Below, one piece after another: positions 1 to 8,756 of a DNA stretch of 64,000 nucleotides. Origin of the DNA: Myxococcus llanfairpwllgwyngyllgogerychwyrndrobwllllantysiliogogogochensis (lineage in GTDB: Bacteria > Myxococcota > Myxococcia > Myxococcales > Myxococcaceae); assembly GCF_006636215.1 (NCBI RefSeq), contig NZ_VIFM01000007.1:32559-96558 (forward strand), given 5' to 3'. Made by a program: the position numbers and the translations under genes. How positions within the stretch are numbered: position 1 is the first letter of the stretch; every line of letters begins with the position of its first letter. The notes under the pieces are model-generated. The model was not told the origin of the DNA, did not search any database, and worked only from the letters and a program-made list of their open reading frames with translations.

Positions 1-1
1 G

Positions 2-307
2 TCCGGCAACCAGCTCACGGCCAGCATCAACCTGAACAACGGCGCGCGCTGGCCCGACTGGACCTCGCACTCCGTGACGATGGTGACGCCCACGGGCATG
101 CTGCTCGCCAACCTCGTCGAGTTCAGCATCCAGTTCACCTCCGGCCAGCCGGACATCTTCGCCACGGGGGACAACTGGAACATGAACGCCATCACCGTGA
201 CGGCCGTCCTCGATGACGGGACGGAGGCCGTCATCATCCAGCAGGCCGACAATTACCTGCACCGCTTCTGGAGCGACCACGACACGCGTTGGGCCACCGC
301 GCTCTAG
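2..307 (+). CDS. 3' end of a hypothetical protein (5' truncated by window)
   Basis: The open frame runs in from the window edge and stops at TAG 305-307, giving about 101 C-terminal residues. The visible part is polar and beta-rich, with Asn/Trp/Asp motifs around DNWNMNAITVTAV. That arrangement resembles the end of PLAT/lipoxygenase-like or jelly-roll ligand-binding domains of secreted hydrolases, but the match is weak and I do not assign a function. The frame continues upstream of the first internal ATG at 74, so that ATG is not the start. Two hairpins follow the stop directly. Confidence 0.6.
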   Translation, partial: SGNQLTASINLNNGARWPDWTSHSVTMVTPTGMLLANLVEFSIQFTSGQPDIFATGDNWNMNAITVTAVLDDGTEAVIIQQADNYLHRFWSDHDTRWATAL

Positions 308-316
308 CGCGACCCG

Positions 317-387
317 GGCCAGGAAAACATCCTGGCCGCGCGCGACGCCGGACCTCCCCAGGACTTTCGGGGGGGCCGGCGTTTTTC
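317..387 (+). terminator. Two stacked hairpins, the second with a T-run
   Basis: Ten bases after the stop of the truncated gene there is a perfect 8-bp stem (GGCCAGGA / TCCTGGCC, 317-337, 5-nt loop). A second GC-rich stem follows (arms from 347 and to about 380) and ends in GTTTTTC, a typical intrinsic terminator. Together they probably end transcription of the upstream gene. Confidence 0.7.
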
Positions 388-585
388 CGTCGTCGGGCCC
401 TGGCGCGGCGCCCGCGTCGCGGTGCGGGGCCGCGTGCGGGTCGCCGGCCCGCAATCGCGTGTCTCGCATCGGGTAGCGAGGGTCCCTCCGGGGTGCATTG
501 CCGCTCCGACGCTCCGACGACAGCTTGGCCGCTCTCATCAGCCGGCATCGGCTGCACGGCCCCATGCGGGCAGGAGCGTCACGCC

Positions 586-936
586 ATGTTTCAGGTCCTC
601 GCAGGCATTCTGGCCGCGGCGGGTGTGGCCGGGTCGAACCCGGTCTCCGAAGCCGCCCCGGACGCGTCCGCCGATGCCGAACTCGCCAGGGCTTGCACCA
701 CGTTGACGGCGCCGGGCGGCAGGAAGGCGAGCGTGTGCAAGACGTGGACGGCCACGGGCGGCGGCTACTACAAGGGCACGTGGTCCACCAGCAGCCACGG
801 CAGTGGCGTCAAGCTCCAGTTCTACGCCGATGGGTGGGTCGTCAACGCCGCGTGGAATGGGAGCTACTCGGGCGTCGCGCGCTTCCATCTGCGGCTGTGC
901 AACACCAGCTCCGGGCAGTGCTCGGCCTGGTTCTAG
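586..936 (+). CDS. Small secreted protein of unknown function
   Basis: 116 residues. The ATG at 586 is preceded by CAGGAG at suitable spacing. Residues 1-22 form a short hydrophobic Ala/Gly-rich segment compatible with a Sec signal peptide. The mature part (about 85 residues) is rich in Trp, Tyr, Ser and Gly and has four Cys residues, two near the N-terminal half and two near the C-terminus, which could form disulfides. The pattern is of a small extracellular beta-sandwich. I do not recognise a family. It is a single gene between a terminator and the copper-protein gene. Confidence 0.6.
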   Translation: MFQVLAGILAAAGVAGSNPVSEAAPDASADAELARACTTLTAPGGRKASVCKTWTATGGGYYKGTWSTSSHGSGVKLQFYADGWVVNAAWNGSYSGVARFHLRLCNTSSGQCSAWF

Positions 937-1113
937 CCACGCCCCCATCCTCATGAGCAGGTGGCCCGCGCTGACCACCGCGAGCACGTCTGGTCGCCAG
1001 TCATGGTGCCCAGGCCCTGTCTCTCCGCTTGCCCCTGGGAAGCCCTCGCGGACGTTGTGAAGCGCCCTGTCGCTCCCCACCTGTACGCGAACCCAACGCA
1101 CGGAGGTTGTCGC

Positions 1114-1512
1114 ATGGCTCAGGTGGAATCCCAGAAGTTCCAGATGCAGCCGTTCCTCGTCGGCGCGAACAATCAACTCACGGATGACATGCGCGCCTGC
1201 ATCAGCAACTGCATGTCCTGCGCGGCGGTGTGCCTGCAGACGATGACGTACTGCCTCCAGAAGGGCGGGAAGATGGCCTCGGCGGACACCATCCGCCTGC
1301 TGGAGGACTGTGTGCAGATGTGCAAGACGAGCGCGGACTTCATGCTGCGCACCTCGCCGCTGCATCCTCAGACGTGCGCTGTCTGCGCGGAGGTCTGCGA
1401 GCGGTGTGCCGTCGCGTGCGAGCGCATGGCGGACGACGCGGTGATGAAGGCCTGCGCGGAGTCCTGTCGCCGCTGCGTCGAGTCCTGCCGACGCATGGCG
1501 AAGATGTCCTGA
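1114..1512 (+). CDS. Four-helix-bundle copper-binding protein (DUF326 / Csp3-like)
   Basis: 132 residues, start chosen at the ATG after CGGAGG. The protein is predicted all-helical, with repeated Cys spaced along helix faces (for example CISNCMSCAAVC, CAVCAEVCERC and CAESCRRCVESC). This is the signature of the Csp/DUF326 family, which stores many Cu(I) ions inside a four-helix bundle through Cys thiolates. There is no signal peptide or Tat motif, so it should be the cytosolic Csp3 type rather than exported Csp1. Its role would be to buffer or store copper. I saw no copper exporter or regulator beside it. Family call is strong; the metal is inferred from the family. Confidence 0.85.
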   Translation: MAQVESQKFQMQPFLVGANNQLTDDMRACISNCMSCAAVCLQTMTYCLQKGGKMASADTIRLLEDCVQMCKTSADFMLRTSPLHPQTCAVCAEVCERCAVACERMADDAVMKACAESCRRCVESCRRMAKMS

Positions 1513-1577
1513 CGTCGCGTGCATCACGGGCCGGCCGCGCCGCTGTCGGGGCGCCGGCCGGAGCCCGGAGCGGCGGG

Positions 1578-2150
1578 CTACGCGGAGGGCTCGCTCCAGT
1601 CCCAGGCGACGATGGCCCACTCGTCCGTCGCGTCGCGGTAGGTGTGCAGCGGCTTGAACCCCACGCGCTCGTGGGCGCGCAGGGAGCGGGTGTTCCGGGT
1701 CGCGACCTCCGTCACCAGCACGTCGAAGCGCTCGCGGTACAGCTCGCGATGCCCGGCATAGAGCTGGTCGAACAGCCCCACGCCCCGGTGGGCCTTGTCG
1801 ATGCAGATCTGCCCCATGACATAGAAGCGCTGCTCACCCAGCGGACGGCCCTGGTAGTCCAGCGTGTCCAGCAGGTCGAACATGGGGACGAGCACGGGCA
1901 TCAGCGAGCGGCACTCCCGGGGCATCGTCAGCGCGTAGGCCACGAGCTCTCCCGCGTGGTTCGCGATGATGCTGGGCGCCAGGGCGTGCATCCGCTCCAG
2001 GGCCGACACGTCGTGCTCCACGGTGACGAATCCCTGTGCGCGCATCTCGTCCGCGCTGATGGCTTTGGGCAGGTTCTTGCGCTGGAGGTCGAGGATGCGC
2101 GGCAGCTCCGAGGGGCTGCGCACCGGTGTCACGTCATAGGGGCTGGCCAT
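1578..2150 (-). CDS. GNAT family N-acetyltransferase
   Basis: 190 residues. The central region has the acetyl-CoA-binding pattern of GNAT enzymes (beta strand VMGQICIDKAHRG followed by a Gly-containing turn and helix), then the NTRSLRAHERVGFKPL segment typical of motif B. The substrate is unknown. Its ATG lies inside the 3' end of the upstream kinase gene (17-base overlap on the same strand), so the two are probably co-transcribed and translationally coupled. That hints at a functional link with the kinase, but this is inference. Confidence 0.8.
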   Translation of the reverse strand: MASPYDVTPVRSPSELPRILDLQRKNLPKAISADEMRAQGFVTVEHDVSALERMHALAPSIIANHAGELVAYALTMPRECRSLMPVLVPMFDLLDTLDYQGRPLGEQRFYVMGQICIDKAHRGVGLFDQLYAGHRELYRERFDVLVTEVATRNTRSLRAHERVGFKPLHTYRDATDEWAIVAWDWSEPSA

Positions 2151-5103
2151 GCGCCGGAGGATAATGGGGACCGGGTTCGCGTGTCTCGGCTTCGCTCGGA
2201 GCCTGGCGGGGGCCCGGCGCGCGATGGGTCGCCAGCCACTGCTCGACTTCCTTGACCTGCCGGGCTCGGGGCTTGGGGAAGCGGTGGTTGTATTCCTGCG
2301 CGGCGGTGGCGAGCTGGCGGGCCCGCTCCAGTCCGTTGGACGTGCTCATGAGCGCACGCGCGAGGGAGAACCGGGCATCCGCGAGGAAGTCGTCGTTCTT
2401 CGTCGACGTCTGTTTCTCGTAGACCGTCACCGACCGCTCGAGGAAGGGAATCGCTTTCTTCGGGGCTCCGAGCCCCTGGTAGTCATCGCCGATGCCGAGC
2501 AGGTCGAGCGCCACCATGGAGTGTTGGGGGCCCAGGCTCTTCTCGTTGATGAGCAAGGCGCGCTGGTGATGCTTCAAGGCCTCCTCGAAGTGCCCCAGGG
2601 AGGCCAGCGCGGTCCCGAGCCTCGACAGGGAGGAGGCGACCTCGGGATGCTCGGGGCCCATCACCTTCTCGCGGATGCGAATCGCCCGCTGATAGTGCTG
2701 GATGCTCTCCTCCGTGCGCCCCAGCTCCAGCAGGAAGCCGCCGATGTTGTGAAGCACGCTGGCGGCGGGCTCGCTCTCCTCGCCATAGGCGCCCTGGTGG
2801 ATGGCCAGGGACTCCCTGGCGTATTTCAGCGCGCTCTCGGAGTCGCCGACCCGGATGCTGAACACGGAGAGGTTGCCAAGGACGGTCGCCAGATAGGGAT
2901 GGTTGGGGCCGTAGGTCTTCCGGTAGATGGCCTCCGCCTCGAGCAGGTAGCGCAGGCCCTCCGCGTGGCGATTGAACTCATGGAGGGCGTGGCTCATCGT
3001 GAGCAGCGCCGTCCCGAGCTCGGGTTCGTTCGCGGTGTAGACCTTCCGGGCGAGCTCCACCGCCTTCTCGCTCGCGGCCAGCGCCTCCGCGGGGCGGCCT
3101 CGGGTGCGGTGCAGGCTGGCGAGGTTGCGGAAGTACATCGCCTCGATGCGTGCGTCTTCGCCCAGCCGCTTGAGGGCGGCTTCCGCATGGGCCGGGGCCA
3201 CGCCATCGGGGTCCACTTCGGGCCCCACCAGGCTGATGAGCCGGATCATCCCCGCCCAGGACTCGGCGGCCTGGCGGTCATGACGGCTCGCGGTGGCGAC
3301 CTGGATGGCGTGGTGCAGGGTCTTGATGGCGTCGCGGTAGGCGAGGTTCTTTCCCTGGGACTCGGCGACGAGGTCCAGGACCTCGGCCTCCAGGGGCCCG
3401 TAGCCAATCTCGTGCGCCTCGCGTGCCACCTCGGTCGCGAGCGCGAGGGCGGGGGCCAGCTGGCCCGCGGTGAGCTTCGCGCGGACCTGCGCGCGCTGGG
3501 CGCGCACCGCCTCCATGTGTTTCTGGCTCGACTCGTCGGTGGGCGGAGGCTCCGGTGCGGCGAGCGCGGAGAGGTTCGCGCAGACCGAGAGGTTCTCCAG
3601 GCCGTGCGCCATGCGCGGCGAGTTCTGGATGACCTGCGTGTCCGCGGTCGCGAGCGTGTCCACCACGGCGCCCAGGTCCTTGAGTCGCTGGTCCAGGCAG
3701 ATGACGCGCCGTTCGAGCAGGCGTTCGGTCTGCTGGCCCTTCACTCGTGTGGCGACGCAGGCCTCGTGACTCGCCGCCACCCAGTTGCGCGCGAAGCCGT
3801 CCAGGGTGCGCTCCACCTCGGTCCAGGCTCCGGCGGCGTAGGGGAGGGGGCTGCTCTTGAAGACGGTCTGGACGGTGGCCTTGCGGGAGGCGTCCCAGAT
3901 GCCGATGAGGGACTGCTCACTGCCCGCGCAGGGGTCTCCGGAGGTGGAGCGGTGAAGGGCCGCGCCCCCGGCGAGGAGCAACAGGCCCGCGCTCGCGGCG
4001 AGCACCGCGCGCCGCCATTTTTCTCCCGGGGCATGGCCGAGCCTGCGCAGCAGCGCCTCCATGGAGTCGTGGCGCGCGTCGGGTGACGCGGAGAGTCCCT
4101 GGAGAATCACCTGATGCACCCAGGCGGGAACATCCGAGCCCTGCGGCGGGCGCGGCCCTGGCTCGGGAAGGGGGGCCTCAGGCGTGGCGTTCACCACCGC
4201 TGCGGGCTTGGCGAAAGGCCGCTTGCCGTAGAGCGCTTCATGGAGCGCGACGCAGAAGCTGTACTGGTCGCTGCGCGCATCGGAGGGCTCGCCGCGCTTC
4301 TGCTCGGGAGCCATGTACGCGGGAGTTCCCAGCACCATGTCCGAGCGGGTGTGCCACTCGGAGCGCAGGGGAACGGGAGACGAGGAGCCCGGGGGCGTGG
4401 GCGTGTCGTCGATGCCCTCGACGATGCGCGCCAGTCCGAAGTCGGTGATGCGCACGCGGCCGTCCTTGCCGACGAGCACGTTGTCTGGCTTGAAGTCGCG
4501 GTGGACCAGTCCCTGGGCATGCGCGGCGGCGAGACCGCGTCCCGCCTGGATGAAGAGGCTCAGTGTCTCGCGCCAGTCATTGCGTCCCTTGTGAGCGCGG
4601 ATGTGCGAGCGCAGGGTGGTGCCGTCCACCAGCTCCATGGCGAGGAAGACGTGCTCCCCGAAGCGGCCCACGTCGTGGATGGTGATGACGTTGGGGTGGA
4701 TGACGCGCGCGGTGGCCTGGGCTTCGCGCAGCAGTCGGGCCTGCGCGCGCTCCAGGTGGGCGGGGGTTGTCGAGTCGATGCGGATCAGCTTGAGCGCGAC
4801 GCGACGGTCCAGCTCCGGGTCATATGCGGCGTGGACGACGCCCATGCCGCCCGCTCCGATGCGCTCGAGCACGACGTAGCGGCCCAGCAGCGCGCCGCGC
4901 TCGAGCCAGGAGAGCGGGGGGACCGACGAGGAAGGGGACGGAGTGGACGAGCCTGCTTCCCCGTCCTCCGTGCGGGCCGCCTCCCCTACGAGTGCTCGAC
5001 AGGAGGCGCAGGAATCAAGATGCTGCTCCACCTGGTGCGCGGCTTCTGCGTCCAGTTCACCCTGTGCGAAGGCGAAGAGTCGTCGCGTCTCGAGGCATTC
5101 CAT
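2134..5103 (-). CDS. Ser/Thr protein kinase with N-terminal zinc finger and C-terminal TPRs
   Basis: 989 residues from the chosen ATG at 5103. Residues 1-40 form an anti-sigma-type zinc finger (zf-HC2: His28, Cys32, Cys35). A complete Hanks-type kinase domain follows: Gly loop 83-88, Lys105, HRD 201-203, DFG 221-223 and an APE-like segment GTPAYMAPEQ. A hydrophobic segment near residues 365-385 can span the membrane. The rest is helical tetratricopeptide repeats with the common A-LYR-A-IHE pattern. Longer starts at 5136 or 5151 would overlap the divergent sigma gene; starting at 5103 keeps the zinc finger whole. The kinase probably senses a signal through the TPR part and acts with the divergent sigma factor. 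Confidence 0.88.
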   Translation of the reverse strand: MECLETRRLFAFAQGELDAEAAHQVEQHLDSCASCRALVGEAARTEDGEAGSSTPSPSSSVPPLSWLERGALLGRYVVLERIGAGGMGVVHAAYDPELDRRVALKLIRIDSTTPAHLERAQARLLREAQATARVIHPNVITIHDVGRFGEHVFLAMELVDGTTLRSHIRAHKGRNDWRETLSLFIQAGRGLAAAHAQGLVHRDFKPDNVLVGKDGRVRITDFGLARIVEGIDDTPTPPGSSSPVPLRSEWHTRSDMVLGTPAYMAPEQKRGEPSDARSDQYSFCVALHEALYGKRPFAKPAAVVNATPEAPLPEPGPRPPQGSDVPAWVHQVILQGLSASPDARHDSMEALLRRLGHAPGEKWRRAVLAASAGLLLLAGGAALHRSTSGDPCAGSEQSLIGIWDASRKATVQTVFKSSPLPYAAGAWTEVERTLDGFARNWVAASHEACVATRVKGQQTERLLERRVICLDQRLKDLGAVVDTLATADTQVIQNSPRMAHGLENLSVCANLSALAAPEPPPTDESSQKHMEAVRAQRAQVRAKLTAGQLAPALALATEVAREAHEIGYGPLEAEVLDLVAESQGKNLAYRDAIKTLHHAIQVATASRHDRQAAESWAGMIRLISLVGPEVDPDGVAPAHAEAALKRLGEDARIEAMYFRNLASLHRTRGRPAEALAASEKAVELARKVYTANEPELGTALLTMSHALHEFNRHAEGLRYLLEAEAIYRKTYGPNHPYLATVLGNLSVFSIRVGDSESALKYARESLAIHQGAYGEESEPAASVLHNIGGFLLELGRTEESIQHYQRAIRIREKVMGPEHPEVASSLSRLGTALASLGHFEEALKHHQRALLINEKSLGPQHSMVALDLLGIGDDYQGLGAPKKAIPFLERSVTVYEKQTSTKNDDFLADARFSLARALMSTSNGLERARQLATAAQEYNHRFPKPRARQVKEVEQWLATHRAPGPRQAPSEAETREPGPHYPPAHGQPL

Positions 5104-5140
5104 GACGCGAGGACGATAACCGACGTGGGCGGTCATGACG

Positions 5141-5836
5141 ATGAATGGCACCGACCATGAAGTAGACGTGTCTTTCGCGCGAGCCTGCGCTCGCGGTGAT
5201 GCGCAGGCCCTTGCGGAGTTCGAGGCCCGCTACGTCCCACAGCTCCGAAAAGCGTTGCTGCACCGAGGAATGGAAGTCTCGGTGGTGGACGAGGCGCTCC
5301 AGGTGCTGCGCGTGAAGCTTTTTCTTCCCAGCGGGGATCGCGCTCCGCGAATCGCGGATTACGAGGGAGAGGGCACTCTCTTGGCGTGGCTCCGTGTCGC
5401 GGCGCTGCGCACCGCGCTCAACCTGATGCGGGAGCGGCGGATTTCGTTCGACCTGGACGACTCCAAGCTCGCGGAAACGAGCGAGCCGGAGGTGGACGCG
5501 GACCGGCGGTTCATCCAGGAGCACTATCGCGAGGACTTCGCGGCGGCGTTCCAGGAGGCGCTCAAGGCGCTGGAGCCGCGCTCACGGACGCTCCTGCGCC
5601 TGCATCTGGTGGAGGGGTTGGGGACGGCGCAGATTGCCCGCGCGTATCAGGTGGACCGGTCCACGGTGAAGCGGTGGCTGGCGCAGTCGCGGGAGCGGCT
5701 GCGTGATGATGTGCGCCAGCGCCTCGCCGCCCGACTGGGCGAGGACACCCAGGGGCTCAGCAGCCTGCTTCGCGTGCTCCAGAGCCAATTGGACCTGAGC
5801 ATCCGCAGCGTCATGCGAGACGCGACGCCCACCTGA
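5141..5836 (+). CDS. RNA polymerase sigma factor, sigma-70/ECF-like
   Basis: 231 residues (an ATG two codons upstream is also possible). The N-terminal half matches a degenerate region 2: an acidic core, then LLAWLRVAALRTALNLMRER. The C-terminal half has region 4 with a clear helix-turn-helix (ALEPRSRTLLRLHLVEGL, then a TAQIARAYQVDRSTVKRW helix pair). It directs polymerase to specific promoters. It is divergent from the zf-HC2/kinase gene with almost no spacer, so the pair probably shares a control region. The kinase's zinc finger could act as the anti-sigma element. Confidence 0.85.
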   Translation: MNGTDHEVDVSFARACARGDAQALAEFEARYVPQLRKALLHRGMEVSVVDEALQVLRVKLFLPSGDRAPRIADYEGEGTLLAWLRVAALRTALNLMRERRISFDLDDSKLAETSEPEVDADRRFIQEHYREDFAAAFQEALKALEPRSRTLLRLHLVEGLGTAQIARAYQVDRSTVKRWLAQSRERLRDDVRQRLAARLGEDTQGLSSLLRVLQSQLDLSIRSVMRDATPT

Positions 5837-6035
5837 ATCCCTTCAGGGGACTTGCTGGCGAAAGCGCTGGGAAACCAGGGGGTTGTGGCGCGGGTGGAGA
5901 TTCTCTCGCGAGAAATGCGCCACCTGTTCGCGGGCCGTGTCTTCCAGGAGATGCACCCCGGAGCGTGCCTTGCTTCCTCACACCCCACGCGGTGCGGGTC
6001 CGGGGCGGGATGACCGTTGCGGTTGGGATTCGACG

Positions 6036-6075
6036 GGAGCGTGGAGCCGACCCGCGGGGGGCGGCTCCACGCTCC
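6036..6075. terminator. Perfect 14-bp stem between convergent genes
   Basis: GGAGCGTGGAGCCG (6036-6049) pairs perfectly with 6062-6075 across a 12-base loop. It lies between the ends of the sigma factor gene and the convergent PhyH gene, so it probably serves as a bidirectional terminator. There is no strong T-tract on either side. Confidence 0.6.
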
Positions 6076-6100
6076 ATGTTCGAACGCGGCGGACGGTTCG

Positions 6101-6922
6101 TCAGGGCGCGGGAGTCGCGCCGAGTGCCCGGCGAATCGCCCGCGTGACGGGAAACTCGTCACTGTCGCTGCTTTCGAGCGTCCTGGGCCCCGAGGGGAAC
6201 AGCGGAGGCTGGGCCATGAAGCGTGGCCGGGTACCCCGGTGGGGCTGCGCCGCGTGCACGATGAAGGGGTGGCACAGGTAGACGGTTCCCGCGTCACCGG
6301 TGGCCAGCGCTTCAGGACAGCGGGTGGTGGTGTCGAGCCTGCTCGCGATCTCCATGAAGCTCAGTCCCGCGGCGCCTTCCGGGGCGAGGAGTCTCGCGAT
6401 GTCCCGGTGGGAGCCGACGCGGATGCGAGTAGGGGCGTCGTGCTCTCCGACGTCGGAGAACAGGAACAGCATCAGCAGCGCGCGCCCCTGGGAGGCGACA
6501 TTGGCGCGCCACTCGAAGAAGGAGCCCGTTCCGCCATCTGGAGGCGGGAAGCTGGTGTCGACGTGCCAACCGTCGTCGCCGGGGTTCTCGGCGCTGGGGA
6601 AGCGGACAGGAAAGCTGCCCAGGCTCATCCGGGGAGCCCATCGCCCCGGACCGACGAGTTGGTCGTACGCGGCCCTCAATCGTGGAGTGTTGGCTGCTTG
6701 TCGGAAGGGCTCCTGGATGTATTCACAGAGCCGGATGACGGGACGTGTCCAGGTGGATGGGTCCTCCGGGGCGCAGCCCGTATCGCGCCAGAGGATGTCG
6801 CGCGCGGCGTCCGCGACCTGTCTGGGAAATGCGTCATCGAGCCGGACGAAGCCATCCTCGATGAACTGTTGGACCTGGGCATCGCTCAGAACAGACATGG
6901 GGGCAGGGTGGGGAGCGGTCAT
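6101..6922 (-). CDS. Phytanoyl-CoA dioxygenase (PhyH) family protein
   Basis: 273 residues from the ATG at 6922; an ATG at 6898 is equally possible. It has the Fe(II)/2-oxoglutarate oxygenase features of the PhyH family: an N-terminal helix-strand FIEDGFVRLDDAF, the metal motif HVD (His120, Asp122) in WHVDTSFPP, a distal His in HPFIVHAAQPH and a following Arg that would bind 2-oxoglutarate. The substrate cannot be read from sequence. The frame stays open far upstream, but that part has no family similarity. It stands alone as a transcription unit. Confidence 0.8.
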   Translation of the reverse strand: MTAPHPAPMSVLSDAQVQQFIEDGFVRLDDAFPRQVADAARDILWRDTGCAPEDPSTWTRPVIRLCEYIQEPFRQAANTPRLRAAYDQLVGPGRWAPRMSLGSFPVRFPSAENPGDDGWHVDTSFPPPDGGTGSFFEWRANVASQGRALLMLFLFSDVGEHDAPTRIRVGSHRDIARLLAPEGAAGLSFMEIASRLDTTTRCPEALATGDAGTVYLCHPFIVHAAQPHRGTRPRFMAQPPLFPSGPRTLESSDSDEFPVTRAIRRALGATPAP

Positions 6923-7258
6923 GGGTAGCGTCGCGACGAGCACGGTTCGTTGGCCCTGACAGCCTCCATCGTACTCTTCGCCGAGAAGACTCACAGCCTC
7001 CGATGCCGAAGCGCTGCTTCGGGGCCCCAAGGGGGCCGAAAGAAATGTGGCGGCATGTAATTGCCAGGTTTCCACGCACATACCGAGGGGTACAAACACT
7101 GACGTCGGAAATACTCCTCATGGCCCCTTGTCGATGAGACGGACAAACCGTTCTTGGGGAAGCCCGGGCGGGACGCCAAGGTCGTCAATCTCGACAGTGG
7201 TTGGCCGCTCGTCTCCCACGGCTTCGAGGATCCGTACCTGGTCGCGACGGCAATGGAG
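6923..7258. other. Intergenic region without recognisable gene
   Basis: About 336 bases between the PhyH start and the end of the next minus-strand gene. The part near 7040-7150 is less GC-rich than the surroundings, as expected for a promoter of the PhyH gene. I see no RNA gene, repeat or convincing short ORF. Confidence 0.4.
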
Positions 7259-7582
7259 TCACCGGCGCGCTGACATCAGCAAACTGCCGCAGTGTCGACA
7301 CGCCACGGGGAACGGCGTGCCCACGAGGCTGCGTCTGCACGAGGGACACCGATAAAGCAGAAACGTGCATACCGCAGAGGAGGCGACGCAGGCCCAGAAG
7401 AAGAGGTCCACGTATGCCTCGGGGAAGACATTGAAGGGGCCGTACACCAGGAAGATGAGGCTCAACCATCCGACGTAATGGATCCACATCCACCGCATCT
7501 GCTTCTGGAACTTCGCGACGACGACCGGGTCCGCTTGCTTGGGAGTGGGGGGCGTGGAGGATGCACTGGGAGAAGAATCCAT
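7259..7582 (-). CDS. Small membrane protein with C-terminal Cys4 motif
   Basis: 107 residues from the ATG at 7582 (a GTG five codons upstream is possible). A Ser/Pro-rich N-terminus is followed by two hydrophobic segments around residues 35-55 and 60-75 (WLSLIFLVYGPFNVF and LFFWACVASSAVCTFLLY). The tail has CPSC and CRHC separated by about 15 residues, a zinc-ribbon-like knuckle pair. A small inner-membrane protein with a cytoplasmic metal-binding tail is the likely picture. I do not recognise the family. Confidence 0.6.
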   Translation of the reverse strand: MDSSPSASSTPPTPKQADPVVVAKFQKQMRWMWIHYVGWLSLIFLVYGPFNVFPEAYVDLFFWACVASSAVCTFLLYRCPSCRRSLVGTPFPVACRHCGSLLMSARR

Positions 7583-7750
7583 TCGAACATTCTGCACGAG
7601 AAACGTGCAGTGCGCTGCACACCTTCTGACGAATGCACAGCCGGCGACGGCCCGGATGCACCCTCAGCCGATGTTCCTTCCAGGTAAGAGAGGCCTGTTT
7701 GGAGCCGTGCGAGTCTCCAAGCGCGTGACAGCCCTTTCATCCATCTGTCT

Positions 7751-8185
7751 TTACTTCAGACAGGCGCCGAGGTCGGTGGAGATGCTCCAGTAGCTCGTCT
7801 CGCCAAACTGGGCGAAGTAGCCGCAGTTGCATCGGGCCCTCCCCACGGGTGTCCTGTAGAAGTAGTCGGAATAGTAGTAGGTCTCCCAGTTTCCAAAGCA
7901 GTAGTCCGGGGTCGGGCCGCTGGGGCCTGGCTCACCTGCGTCGGGTTCCCCGGCATCAGGCGAGCCCCCGTCCTCGTCGCCCGCGTCTGGGTCTCCCGCA
8001 TCCTCCTCCCCTGCGTCGGGTTCTCCGGCGTCCTCAGCGGTTCCCGAGTCATCGAGAACCAGCGCTGGCTCGCTGTCGCCGAGAAGCGTCTCCTCGTGCT
8101 CGAACGAGAGTTCGTCAGGGGCGCAGCCCGTCAGCATGAGGGTGGCCATCCCCAGTGCGCCGCAAAGACTCCGTTCTGCTCGCAT
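7751..8185 (-). CDS. Lipoprotein with Asp-Ala-Gly rich linker
   Basis: 144 residues. A strong RBS (GGAGGAAG) precedes the ATG. The signal peptide ends in the lipobox LTGC, so Cys21 should be lipidated. Residues 51-85 are a tandem low-complexity linker of DAGE/PDAG units. The last 50 residues form a compact Tyr/Cys-rich domain (YCFGNWETYYY, CNCGYF, final CLK). The linker probably projects the small disulfide domain from the outer membrane. Function unknown. Confidence 0.75.
   Translation of the reverse strand: MRAERSLCGALGMATLMLTGCAPDELSFEHEETLLGDSEPALVLDDSGTAEDAGEPDAGEEDAGDPDAGDEDGGSPDAGEPDAGEPGPSGPTPDYCFGNWETYYYSDYFYRTPVGRARCNCGYFAQFGETSYWSISTDLGACLK
7931..8035 (-). repeat. Asp-Ala-Gly coding repeat in lipoprotein
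   Basis: In-frame degenerate units coding for (E/P)DAG(E/D) repeated about seven times inside the preceding lipoprotein. Because codon use varies between units, this looks like an old repeat under selection for protein sequence, not a fresh slippage product. Confidence 0.6.
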
Positions 8186-8324
8186 GTCTTCCTCCCGGGT
8201 TGAGAGGGAGCGTGACGGAGTCAGACGAGGCGAGGCAATCCCAGATATGTGGGGTGATTCGTCGCGATGCTGTCACGGCCCGACGTGCCTGGGGGCGCGA
8301 TGTTCGCACCCCTCGGACCCTGAA

Positions 8325-8708
8325 TCAGAGCTGGTTGATCATGATGAGGTTTCCGCAGGTGTCGTCGAAGATGGCCCCCATGACGGGCCCCATCTGCGTG
8401 GGCTTCTGCCGGAACTCCACGCCCAGGGCGCTCAGCCGCTCATAGTCCTTCTGGATGTCCGAGGACATGAGCGCCGTGGCGGGAATGCCATCCGCGAAGA
8501 GGGCCTTCTGGTACGTCGTCGCCGCCGGGTGCCCAGTGGGCTCCAGGACGAGCTGGGTGCCATTGGGGTCCTCGGCGGAGACCACGGTGATCCACCGCGC
8601 ACCTCCCGCGGGAACGTTCACCTTCTCCACGAAGCCCATCTTCTCCGTGTAGAACTTGAGCGCCTTTTCCTGGTTATCGACGAACAGACTGCAGAAGGGG
8701 ATTCGCAT
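8325..8708 (-). CDS. VOC (glyoxalase/bleomycin-resistance) family protein
   Basis: 127 residues from the ATG at 8708, which follows GAGGGAACG. It shows the paired beta-alpha-beta-beta-beta modules of the vicinal oxygen chelate fold: CSLFVDNQEKALKFYTEKMG at the start, LVLEPTGHP in the middle, and a second module ending DDTCGNLIMINQL. Metal-ligand positions (E in LVLEP) are kept. Substrate unknown. The leader carries two operator-like dyads, so it is probably repressed by a regulator encoded elsewhere. Confidence 0.8.
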   Translation of the reverse strand: MRIPFCSLFVDNQEKALKFYTEKMGFVEKVNVPAGGARWITVVSAEDPNGTQLVLEPTGHPAATTYQKALFADGIPATALMSSDIQKDYERLSALGVEFRQKPTQMGPVMGAIFDDTCGNLIMINQL

Positions 8709-8756
8709 CGTTCCCTCGGGAGGTGATGGAGTCGCCACGGGGCATCCGGACGACGT

